Assembly: GCA_015663065.1 (NCBI GenBank)
Contig: DQSX01000118.1
Location: forward strand, 1-14,300
Direction of reading: 5' to 3'
DNA: 14,300 nt
Source: Sulfurovum sp.
GTDB taxonomy: Bacteria; Campylobacterota; Campylobacteria; Campylobacterales; Sulfurovaceae
Each line of letters opens with the position of its first letter. Positions within the stretch are counted from its first letter, which is position 1. The notes beneath the pieces were generated by a model that did no database searches, had not been told where the DNA came from, and worked only from the letters and a program-made list of their open reading frames with translations. Shown piece by piece: positions 6,681-13,219 of this stretch. A program made the position numbers and the translations under genes.

Positions 6681-8470
6681 AAAAAACATTGGGCATGGTC
6701 ACAATACAGAATATCATTATAGTCAGCCTGTTGCTTATCATTATGGTCACGATGTACCTGTTTATGTATCGAAAAAAGAAAAAAGATTTACAAGACTTTT
6801 TGGATGAAAAAGTAAAAGTATTTCAAAATGTTTTTAATGTCTCAGAAGATGCCATACTCATATTGACAGATAAAAATGAAATACTCTATGCCAATAAAGC
6901 TGCCGTCGACTTTTTTTCACTTGAAAAATATTTTAAATTCACCAGACTTGATATTCCCCAGGTAAAGATAAAGAATGAATGGATAAATTTAGATACGCTG
7001 ATCAAGACCAGCAGTAAAAAATTTAAAGAACGTATGCATGTATTTGCCAATACTGAGTGTAAACTGCAAAAGAGTGAAGAAGTATTTGTGATCAATCTCT
7101 ATTTCAACACGACCTATATGAATGTTGACCATACAGCACCATGCACGATCCTTGTTTTTGATGACATGAGAAAAGAGAAAGAAAAATCACTCTTGGGATC
7201 TAGACATAAATTAACAAAATTACCCAATCAGCAGCAAGCAATTAAAGATTTGAATGCCCTGTATGGAAAACTGCATTTGAATGAACAGAAGATAGCACTG
7301 GTACTAATGAATATTGATAATTTTTCTACCTTAAGATCTATTGTCGGGTATGAACAGTCCAATATTATCTTGATAAAATTTGCAGATTATTTTAATGAAC
7401 TGGCAAAAGAGTTTCAATTTTCAGTCTACCATACGGTACATAACAACTTTTTACTTATCATGCCGAATATTGATTCAACAAAAGATGTATTGTCTGTGGT
7501 GAAGAGGATACAACACGAATTGATCTCATTTTATACTATGGGGAACAGTAATTTACATTTGACAGCTTCTGCAGGTATCTCGGTCTACCCGGAGAGTTCC
7601 AAAACCTATAATCTTCTTGATGATGCCTATAAAGCACTGGCCGCAGCAGAAAAAAACGGTCATGGACGTATTGAGATTTATGAACCGAGTCAGTGTCAGC
7701 ATGATTATGATGAGTTAAAACTCTATAATGACATGCATCAGGCACTTTCCAAAAATGAATTTGAAGTCTACTACCAGCCTATAGTGGATGCCAAAACAAA
7801 AAAAGTGGTCTCTGCTGAAACGCTGATACGCTGGCACCACCCTGAACACGGCATGATTGGACCAAATATTTTTATTCCTATTATGGAAAAGACCGGGCTT
7901 ATTGTGGAGCTTGGAAAATATGTACTGGAAGAGGTCCTGAAACAGCAAAAACGCTGGGAACTCTTTAAATTTAGGCAAATTGATGTTTCTATCAATCTTT
8001 CCCTTCTTGAATTGGAATCAGGAAAGTTTGTTGAATACGTTGTGCAGCAACTGGCACAAAATCAAGTCTCTCCGGAGTTGATAAAGTTTGAGATCACGGA
8101 AGGTTCTGCAATGATCTCAGAAGAACAGACAAGCAAACAGCTCCTTGAACTCAAAAGGATCGGTATCAATATCTCTTTAGATGATTTTGGAACTGGTTAT
8201 ACCTCTTTTTCCTATTTGAAAAAGATCCCTGCGAATATTTTAAAGATAGACAGATCTCTGATCATTAACATTGTCAAAAATGAAGAAGATCAGCGAATTG
8301 TAAAAGCAATGATCGAACTGGGTCATACACTAGGCATGGAGATTGTTGTGGAAGGGATCGAATATCAAGAGATGTATGAAATGATCCTGAGTATGGACTG
8401 TGACTATATGCAGGGATATTATTTCTCCAAACCGCTTCCGGTATTTGAATTTCAAAAATTATTAAGATAA
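6674..8470 (+). CDS. Membrane-anchored PAS-like/degenerate-GGDEF/EAL protein (probable c-di-GMP phosphodiesterase)
   Basis: This 598-residue protein has one N-terminal transmembrane helix (about 11-32) followed by a basic RKKKK stop. A PAS-like segment follows (about 52-165: EDAILILTDKNEILYANKAA). The GGDEF-fold domain (about 178-337) has VHNNF (255-259) at the signature, so diguanylate cyclase activity is very unlikely. The EAL domain (about 350-598) keeps YYQPI, E382 (of ETL), N441, E473 and E476 (FEITE), D503-D504 (DDFGTGY), K524, E560 and Q580. Their spacing equals that of the residues known in RocR-type EAL enzymes, so cyclic-di-GMP hydrolysis is plausible. It starts at ATG 6674; the ribosome-binding site is weak (AAGAG) and a micro-ORF overlaps the start. 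A paralogue follows after 14 nt, probably in one operon. Confidence 0.9.
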   Translation: MLEKTLGMVTIQNIIIVSLLLIIMVTMYLFMYRKKKKDLQDFLDEKVKVFQNVFNVSEDAILILTDKNEILYANKAAVDFFSLEKYFKFTRLDIPQVKIKNEWINLDTLIKTSSKKFKERMHVFANTECKLQKSEEVFVINLYFNTTYMNVDHTAPCTILVFDDMRKEKEKSLLGSRHKLTKLPNQQQAIKDLNALYGKLHLNEQKIALVLMNIDNFSTLRSIVGYEQSNIILIKFADYFNELAKEFQFSVYHTVHNNFLLIMPNIDSTKDVLSVVKRIQHELISFYTMGNSNLHLTASAGISVYPESSKTYNLLDDAYKALAAAEKNGHGRIEIYEPSQCQHDYDELKLYNDMHQALSKNEFEVYYQPIVDAKTKKVVSAETLIRWHHPEHGMIGPNIFIPIMEKTGLIVELGKYVLEEVLKQQKRWELFKFRQIDVSINLSLLELESGKFVEYVVQQLAQNQVSPELIKFEITEGSAMISEEQTSKQLLELKRIGINISLDDFGTGYTSFSYLKKIPANILKIDRSLIINIVKNEEDQRIVKAMIELGHTLGMEIVVEGIEYQEMYEMILSMDCDYMQGYYFSKPLPVFEFQKLLR

Positions 8471-8484
8471 ATAAAGGATAAAAA

Positions 8485-10233
8485 ATGAATATGGCCATTG
8501 CAGGTTTTTTACTTATTATAATTGTACTTTTTATATGGTTGAACAGTACCTACAAAAAGAAATTAGCCACGGTAGATGATGAGTTGAGATTTTTTAAAAA
8601 AGAGAAAGAGTATTACAGCGAAGCGATGATGGTCTATTCAAAAGATCGTGAAATAGTATTTGCAAATAAAGCTGCAAAAACACTTTTTTCTTTAGAAAAA
8701 GAGAAAAATGTCTATCTTTTAAAATCAAGTATTGAATTAAAAATTGCCAATGCAGAGCCTATGGAATTTTTTGAGGCTATTGAACGAAAAAGCAATGCCA
8801 CACAAGAGAGCTTTGAATTTAAAGATATTATTCTGATCGTGAACGGAAAAAAGCGTGTGGTGACAATGTATGTTGACAGAAGTGCCTGGAATGTTGACGG
8901 TACGGTGACCTGTGTTATAGAGATGCAGAGTACTTCAGGGAATCAAACGGCAAAAAGTGACGGGAAAGTAGATTTTCTTACGGGTATGGCGAGCCAGTTC
9001 ACTTCACTTTCTGACATTAATGCTCTGGTCATTGATAGTCAGAAAAAGTCAGAATCCTTTGCACTTTTCCTCTTGGGTATAGACCACTTTTCAGATATCC
9101 AAACCACATTGGGACAAGCTTACAGTAATAATATTTTAAAAAATATGGCAAATTATTTTAAAGAAAATCCTGATGAGAATAGAAAAGTATACCGCATGGA
9201 CTGTGATAAATTCCTCCTGGTGATCAAACACGTGGATGATGATGAAACGGCACGCAAGGTTTCCAGAAAACTGATGATGGATATTGGTAATTATTTCAAA
9301 GGAGATGCAAATACCCGATTAACAGTCTCTTTTGGTGTGGCAAGGTATCCGCAGCATGGAGAAAATGCTACCAAACTGATAAATCATGCCTATATTGCCC
9401 TGGATAAGGGGCAAAAAGATTCTGTGTCCAACATAGAACTTTTTTCCAATGAAACACAGGTTGTGCATAAAGATGAAGTGCGCATGAATGAAGAGATCAT
9501 CTCTGCGTTGAAGAATAAAGAGTTCCTTTTGTATTATCAGCCGGTCTTTAACCTTAAAGAGGAAAAAATGGTAGGTGCAGAGGCACTCATACGTTGGAAC
9601 CATCCTAAAATGGGACTGGTTTCACCTGACAAATTTTTGAAAGTGGCTGAAAAAACAGGACTTATTGTAGATATTGGAGAGTATGTTTTCCGTGAAGCAA
9701 TGAAGCAGCGTAAACAGTGGGATGAACTTGGTTTTAATAAATTTAAGATCACACTGAATCTCTCTTTACGTGAAATGCAGGTTGATGAGCTTATTAAGAA
9801 GCTCTCTATACTTTTTGAAGAGTATGCTGTAGACCCGCTTGACTTTAATTTGGATATTACAGAAGAAGATGCCATGTCTTCTATAGATAAAACAGCCATA
9901 GACTTTGCACTCTTTAAAGAGTTGGGACTCTCCATATCTTTAGACCATTTCGGTGCAGGGTACTCTTCACTGAAACATTTACAAATGTTACCTCTGTCTA
10001 TGTTGAAAATAGACCGGTCACTTATTTTTGATCTTGCCTCCAATCTGGACCATCAGACGGCTGTAAAAGGGATTGTTAATTTGGCACATACTCTGGGGTA
10101 CGAAGTGGTGGCAGAAGGGGTTGAAACATCCAAAGAGGTCAAGATACTCAACAATTTGAATTGTGATCATGCACAGGGATATCTTTTCTCCAGACCTTTG
10201 CCTGTATTTGAATTCCAGGAATTGTTAAGGTAA
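8485..10233 (+). CDS. Membrane-anchored PAS-like/degenerate-GGDEF/degenerate-EAL protein, paralogue of the upstream gene
   Basis: This 582-residue protein shares the upstream gene's layout: a transmembrane helix (about 4-19), a PAS-like segment (about 42-148: YSKDREIVFANKAAKTLF), a GGDEF-fold domain (about 160-320) and an EAL domain (about 335-582). The GGDEF signature reads DCDKF (239-243), so it is inactive as a cyclase. In the EAL domain E366-A-L, N425, K508, E544 and Q564 are kept. However, the metal-binding Glu of the E-x-T-E motif is D457, and the second Asp of DDFGTG is H488 (DHFGAG). Hydrolysis is therefore doubtful; it may sense c-di-GMP or partner with the upstream protein. Both proteins end in near-identical LPVFEFQxLLR. 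AAAGGA (8473-8478) precedes the ATG by 6 nt. The gene ends inside the convergent terminator palindrome. Confidence 0.88.
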   Translation: MNMAIAGFLLIIIVLFIWLNSTYKKKLATVDDELRFFKKEKEYYSEAMMVYSKDREIVFANKAAKTLFSLEKEKNVYLLKSSIELKIANAEPMEFFEAIERKSNATQESFEFKDIILIVNGKKRVVTMYVDRSAWNVDGTVTCVIEMQSTSGNQTAKSDGKVDFLTGMASQFTSLSDINALVIDSQKKSESFALFLLGIDHFSDIQTTLGQAYSNNILKNMANYFKENPDENRKVYRMDCDKFLLVIKHVDDDETARKVSRKLMMDIGNYFKGDANTRLTVSFGVARYPQHGENATKLINHAYIALDKGQKDSVSNIELFSNETQVVHKDEVRMNEEIISALKNKEFLLYYQPVFNLKEEKMVGAEALIRWNHPKMGLVSPDKFLKVAEKTGLIVDIGEYVFREAMKQRKQWDELGFNKFKITLNLSLREMQVDELIKKLSILFEEYAVDPLDFNLDITEEDAMSSIDKTAIDFALFKELGLSISLDHFGAGYSSLKHLQMLPLSMLKIDRSLIFDLASNLDHQTAVKGIVNLAHTLGYEVVAEGVETSKEVKILNNLNCDHAQGYLFSRPLPVFEFQELLR

Positions 10234-10255
10234 GAGATAGTATCTCTTACCTTAA
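10225..10255. terminator. Perfect 15-bp palindrome, probable bidirectional terminator
   Basis: The arms 10225-10239 and 10241-10255 are exactly complementary around G10240; the left arm is TTAAGGTAAGAGATA. It spans the last codons of the second GGDEF/EAL gene and ends 7 nt before the groEL stop, in a convergent arrangement. A TTTT run follows a few bases downstream on the + strand only. Stem length and position argue for termination from both sides, although T-tracts are poor. Confidence 0.7.
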
Positions 10256-10261
10256 GCACTT

Positions 10262-11890
10262 TTACATCATTCCCGGCATGCCACCCATTTCAGGCATTGC
10301 CGGAAGAGGGGTTGGTGCTTCTTTGATGTCTGAGATCGTTGCTTCTGTAGTAAGAAGCAGACTGGAAACAGACGTTGCATTCTGAAGTGCTACACGGGCT
10401 ACTTTAAACGGGTCAATGATCCCGGCTTCGATCATATCTACATACTCACCTGTAGCAGCATTGAATCCAAGATTGGCTTCATCAGCATGGGCAATTTTAT
10501 CTGCAACCACACCGGCATCAAATCCTGCATTGCCTGCTATCTGCTTCATAGGTGCATATACAGCTCTTAAAATGATCTCTGCACCCACAGCCTGATCTCC
10601 TTCAAGTTGAAGGTTTACTGCTTTACTTGCTTTTATGAGTGCCGCACCACCACCAATAACTATGCCTTCATCTACAGCAGCCTTGGTTGCAGAGAGTGCA
10701 TCATCTACCCTGTCTTTTTTCTCTTTCATCTCAGTCTCTGTTGCCGCTCCTACTTTAATGACGGCTACTCCACCGGAAAGTTTGGCAAGTCTCTCCTGCA
10801 GTTTCTCTTTGTCATATTCAGATGTAGTGTTCTCGATCTGGATCTTGATCTCAGCCACTCTGGCCTCAACAGCTGCGGGGTCACCTTTACCATTGACAAT
10901 GACAGTATTGTCTTTGTCTATTACTACTCTTGCTGCCTGTCCAAGGTCAGTCAATGTCGTTTTTTCAAGTGAGAGACCAAGCTCTTCAGTGATCACTGTT
11001 GCACCGGTTAAAATAGCAATGTCTTTCAACATCTCTTTTTTTCTGTCTCCAAAACCAGGTGCTTTGACCGCTGCGATGCTCAGTACACCTTTGAGTCTGT
11101 TCAGTACCAGCGTTGCCAATGCCTCACCTTCAAGGTCGTCAGAGATAATAAGCAGTGGTCTGTTCGTCTGTTGGATCTGCTCAAGTACCGGTACAAGATC
11201 TTTGAGTGAAGTGATCTTTGCATCGGTGATGAGTAGAAGAGGGTTCTCCATTTCAGAAGTCATTTTCTCTGTATTTGTTACAAAATATGGAGAAAGGTAC
11301 CCTCTGTCAAACTGCATTCCTTCCACTACATCAAGGTCATCATTGATCCCTTTGGCTTCTTCTACAGTAATAACACCGTCTTTACCAACTTTTTCCATAG
11401 CTTCAGCAATGAGGTTACCGATCGTTTCATCAGAGTTTGCAGAAATTGTTGCTACCTGAGCGATCTCTTTTTTGTCTTTCACCTCTTTTGAGATCTTTTT
11501 AAGCTCTTCAATGATCGCAGCAGATGCTTTGTCCATCCCTCTTTTTACTTCGATTGGATTGGCTCCTGCAGTGATGTTTCTAAGACCTTCTTTGAAGATG
11601 GAATGTGCAAGCACAGTTGCTGTTGTTGTACCGTCACCGGCTTCATCAGCTGTGTTGCTGGCAACTTCTTTTACCAGTTGCGCTCCCATATTTTCAAGTG
11701 CGTCATCAAGCTCGATTTCTCTCGCCACTGACACACCGTCTTTGGTAATGTGCGGTGCACCGAAACTCTTTTGAATAAGTACATTACGACCTCTTGGTCC
11801 CATAGTCACTTTTACTGCATCAGCAAGCTTTGTGACACCTTCATACAATCCGTTTCTAGCTGTGTCTGAAAAAAATATTTCTTTTGCCAT
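10262..11890 (-). CDS. groEL: Chaperonin GroEL (60 kDa)
   Basis: GroEL forms the double-ring ATP-driven folding chamber in the cytoplasm and works with the GroES lid. The 542-residue protein shows the ATP-binding segments MGPRGRNVLI (30-39) and AGDGTTTATV (84-93), with the catalytic aspartates near 51 and 86. It also has GVAVIKVGAATE in the intermediate region, GGGAAL, and the flexible Met/Gly-rich tail ending in MGGMPGMM. ATG 11890 (MAKEIFFSD) is the start: AAGGAG lies 7 nt before it, and an in-frame TTG two codons earlier is too close to that site. It follows groES by 18 nt and shares its promoter. Length and motifs are canonical, with no sign of divergence. Confidence 0.98.
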   Translation of the reverse strand: MAKEIFFSDTARNGLYEGVTKLADAVKVTMGPRGRNVLIQKSFGAPHITKDGVSVAREIELDDALENMGAQLVKEVASNTADEAGDGTTTATVLAHSIFKEGLRNITAGANPIEVKRGMDKASAAIIEELKKISKEVKDKKEIAQVATISANSDETIGNLIAEAMEKVGKDGVITVEEAKGINDDLDVVEGMQFDRGYLSPYFVTNTEKMTSEMENPLLLITDAKITSLKDLVPVLEQIQQTNRPLLIISDDLEGEALATLVLNRLKGVLSIAAVKAPGFGDRKKEMLKDIAILTGATVITEELGLSLEKTTLTDLGQAARVVIDKDNTVIVNGKGDPAAVEARVAEIKIQIENTTSEYDKEKLQERLAKLSGGVAVIKVGAATETEMKEKKDRVDDALSATKAAVDEGIVIGGGAALIKASKAVNLQLEGDQAVGAEIILRAVYAPMKQIAGNAGFDAGVVADKIAHADEANLGFNAATGEYVDMIEAGIIDPFKVARVALQNATSVSSLLLTTEATISDIKEAPTPLPAMPEMGGMPGMM

Positions 11891-11897
11891 TGTCAAT

Positions 11898-11903
11898 CTC
11901 CTT
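11898..11903 (-). promoter_or_regulatory. Ribosome binding site of groEL
   Basis: The minus strand reads AAGGAG, ending 7 nt before ATG 11890. This strong site selects the ATG over the in-frame TTG at 11894-11896, which would leave only 1 nt of spacing. Confidence 0.85.
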
Positions 11904-11908
11904 AGTGA

Positions 11909-12175
11909 TTATTTAATAAGTCCAAGGACTTCTTTACTTAATAATATGAGGTATTCAGAACCTTCTATTGTGATCTCCATACCCGAAAAATTTGCAAATA
12001 CGACAGTATCACCTTCTGAGATACCATCCTCTTTTGCTTCAGGACCTACAGCGATAACTTTTCCCTGCAGAGGTTTCTCTTTTGCCGTATCAGGAATAAT
12101 GATCCCCGATGCAGTGGTGTTTGTCTCTTCTTCACGTTCAACAAGAACACGGTTTGCTAATGGTATAAATGCCAT
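11909..12175 (-). CDS. groES: Co-chaperonin GroES (10 kDa)
   Basis: GroES caps the GroEL ring as a heptamer. The 88-residue protein begins MAFIPLANRVLVERE, matching the conserved PLxDRVLV start with N8 where Asp is common. The mobile loop at about 16-33 contains SGIIIPDTAKEKP, the hydrophobic Ile triplet that docks on GroEL. QGKVIAVGP (37-45) and GDTVVF (55-60) are standard, and the length is slightly short of E. coli's 97. AAGGAG lies 5 nt before the ATG. It is the first gene of a groES-groEL operon read leftward from the promoter at 12213-12241. No zinc-binding C-terminal extension of the kind seen in Helicobacter pylori GroES is present. Confidence 0.97.
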   Translation of the reverse strand: MAFIPLANRVLVEREEETNTTASGIIIPDTAKEKPLQGKVIAVGPEAKEDGISEGDTVVFANFSGMEITIEGSEYLILLSKEVLGLIK

Positions 12176-12212
12176 TTGAACTCCTTATATTTAGTAAATT
12201 TTTTGTGAATGC

Positions 12213-12241
12213 ATTGTAGTGATTTTTCGTTAAAATGTCAA
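12213..12241 (-). promoter_or_regulatory. Sigma70-type promoter of groES-groEL
   Basis: On the minus strand TTGACA (12236-12241) and TACAAT (12213-12218) are separated by exactly 17 bp. The predicted start is near 12206, giving an about 30-nt leader before groES. The near-consensus form suggests strong basal expression, with heat control, if any, by a repressor. No CIRCE (TTAGCACTC-N9-GAGTGCTAA) is visible around it. Confidence 0.85.
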
Positions 12242-12271
12242 TAGGTTATTGAAAATTATTTAAAATATATG

Positions 12272-12284
12272 AGTCAATATGACT
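12272..12284. promoter_or_regulatory. Short inverted repeat upstream of the groES promoter, possible operator
   Basis: AGTCA-ATA-TGACT is a perfect 5-bp palindrome with a 3-bp spacer, 30 bp upstream of the groES -35 element and about 57 bp upstream of the tRNA -35. It is neither a CIRCE nor a HAIR (CTTGAGT-N7-ACTCAAG) element. A regulatory role is only a guess from position and symmetry. Confidence 0.25.
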
Positions 12285-12303
12285 AAAGTATAAGGTTTTT
12301 TAT

Positions 12304-12329
12304 AAAAATAGAGCTTTTTTTCTATTTTT
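12304..12329. repeat. 9-bp AT-rich inverted repeat between divergent promoters
   Basis: AAAAATAGA (12304-12312) is complementary to TCTATTTTT (12321-12329) across an 8-nt T-rich loop. It lies between the diverging groES and tRNA promoters, where a terminator would serve neither. The A/T tracts could act as an UP-like element for the tRNA promoter just downstream. It may also simply reflect AT-rich composition. Confidence 0.3.
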
Positions 12330-12341
12330 GCCTAAAAACTA

Positions 12342-12370
12342 TTGACAATAAAGCAAACTTTAGCTAAAAT
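12342..12370 (+). promoter_or_regulatory. Sigma70-type promoter of the tRNA gene
   Basis: TTGACA (12342-12347) and TAAAAT (12365-12370) are separated by 17 bp. The predicted start is near 12377, about 12 nt before the tRNA. The discriminator just after the -10 (TCCGGT) is GC-rich, as is common in stringently controlled stable-RNA promoters. A/T tracts lie immediately upstream of the -35. Confidence 0.8.
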
Positions 12371-12388
12371 TCCGGTCTCTTCATTAGT

Positions 12389-12465
12389 GGCAAGGTAGCT
12401 CAGTTGGTTAGAGCGCTGCTCTCATAAGGCGGAGGTCGAGGATTCGAGTTCCTCTCTTGCTACCA
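12389..12465 (+). tRNA. tRNA with anticodon CAT, probably elongator tRNA-Met
   Basis: The 77-nt cloverleaf folds completely. It has a 7-bp acceptor stem (GGCAAGG with TCTTGCT, with G-U pairs at 1-72 and 7-66) and a D arm GCTC/GAGC. The anticodon arm is CTGCT/GGCGG with loop CTCATAA, anticodon CAT at 12423-12425. The T arm is GAGGA-TTCGAGT-TCCTC. A73 is the discriminator and the CCA is encoded. The paired 1-72 position rules against initiator tRNA, which has an unpaired 1-72. The body resembles elongator tRNA-Met more than the lysidine-modified tRNA-Ile(CAT). No clear terminator hairpin follows it. Confidence 0.92.
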
Positions 12466-12589
12466 CTATTATGAATGATCTACAATACGCATCAAAACTT
12501 TCAAAAAACACTTTTTATGATCTTCAAACCAATATAAATGTATAAAATTAACTAATATTGCAGAATTTTAAGATTAAAAAATATAAAAA

Positions 12590-12595
12590 TATGAT
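12590..12595 (+). promoter_or_regulatory. Weak candidate -10 element before the outer-membrane protein gene
   Basis: TATGAT matches the -10 consensus at five of six positions, in the AT-rich 187-nt gap after the tRNA. The expected -35 position reads TTTAAG, a poor match. The spacing would give a leader of about 50 nt. The rest of this gap (12466-12652) shows no gene or convincing hairpin. Confidence 0.35.
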
Positions 12596-12640
12596 ATCCT
12601 TTGGGCATGAGTATTTTTAATGTACAATTTAAAAAAGGAT

Positions 12641-12646
12641 AAGGAG
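12641..12646 (+). promoter_or_regulatory. Ribosome binding site that fixes the start of the outer-membrane protein gene
   Basis: AAGGAG lies 6 nt before ATG 12653. The frame is open from an earlier ATG at 12620, but that start lacks a good site and would put 11 charged residues ahead of the signal peptide. Confidence 0.8.
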
Positions 12647-12652
12647 TTTAGA

Positions 12653-13201
12653 ATGATTAGAAAAATTGGAATTGCACTTTTGTGTATTGGATTGGGAACG
12701 TCTCTTTATGCAAGAGATGATATTTCAGAGAGTACAACTTTTATAGGTTTGGAAGTTGGATATGTTGAGGTTCAAGGTGATGTTGGGTATTTGATAGATG
12801 ATATGCCTGTAATAGAACCAAACTTTGTTGGTGACTATGATGTACAATATGGTTTTAGAATAGGTGCGCAGAGGGACCAGTGGCGTACTACATTAATATA
12901 TGATTATTATGACAGTAAGGATAATGATCAAAATGTTGAACAAGGGTATTTAACTTTAGACTATTTTATCTTAGAAAAAGAGTCTGCATTTAGACCGTAT
13001 ATAGGGTTGAATGTAGGATATGGTAATTATGAAAGTACTTTTGTTGATGAAAGTGGACTTTTATATGGTAGTCAGGTAGGTATTGTTTTGGAAGTTGCCG
13101 AAAAAATAAATCTGGATCTTGGGTTTAGATATACGTTGTCCAGTGCAGATGCCTTTGATCATGTAGGTGGTGTCATTTTTGGCGCTAATTACCTTTTTTA
13201 A
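12653..13201 (+). CDS. Small exported beta-barrel outer-membrane protein
   Basis: From ATG 12653 the product has 182 residues. The first 20 form a clear signal peptide: Arg/Lys at 3-4, a hydrophobic core to about 18, and cleavage after S-L-Y-A20. The mature part of about 162 residues alternates polar and apolar residues in short strands (TFIGLEVGYVEV, WRTTLIYDYYDS, FRPYIGLNVGYGNYE, KINLDLGFRYTL) and ends in Phe, as outer-membrane barrels do. An eight-stranded OMP_b-brl/OmpW/OmpA-barrel-like fold is the best guess, and the ligand is unknown. The loops are acidic. It is followed after 18 nt by a lipoprotein gene, so the two are probably co-transcribed. DNA here is visibly more AT-rich than in the housekeeping genes to the left. 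Confidence 0.8.
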   Translation: MIRKIGIALLCIGLGTSLYARDDISESTTFIGLEVGYVEVQGDVGYLIDDMPVIEPNFVGDYDVQYGFRIGAQRDQWRTTLIYDYYDSKDNDQNVEQGYLTLDYFILEKESAFRPYIGLNVGYGNYESTFVDESGLLYGSQVGIVLEVAEKINLDLGFRYTLSSADAFDHVGGVIFGANYLF

Positions 13202-13219
13202 TCAACAGGAGGAATATTT

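Noticed and set aside
10635..11459. A 274-codon plus-strand open frame, Ser-rich.
   Set aside because: It lies wholly inside groEL on the other strand, has Ser/Thr/Ala-rich shadow composition and no upstream signals.
11894..11896. TTG start for GroEL, two codons before ATG.
   Set aside because: Only 1 nt from the Shine-Dalgarno, and MAKE is the typical GroEL N-terminus.
12181..12388. CIRCE or HAIR heat-shock operator.
   Set aside because: I read both strands and found no TTAGCACTC/GAGTGCTAA or CTTGAGT/ACTCAAG pair; only an unrelated 5-bp palindrome is present.
12389..12465. Initiator tRNA-fMet.
   Set aside because: Position 1 pairs with 72 (G-U), and the anticodon stem lacks the three consecutive G-C pairs of initiator tRNAs.
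12620..12652. Longer form of the outer-membrane protein starting at ATG 12620.
   Set aside because: It would put a charged 11-residue extension before a clean signal peptide, and the AAGGAG at 12641-12646 points to ATG 12653.
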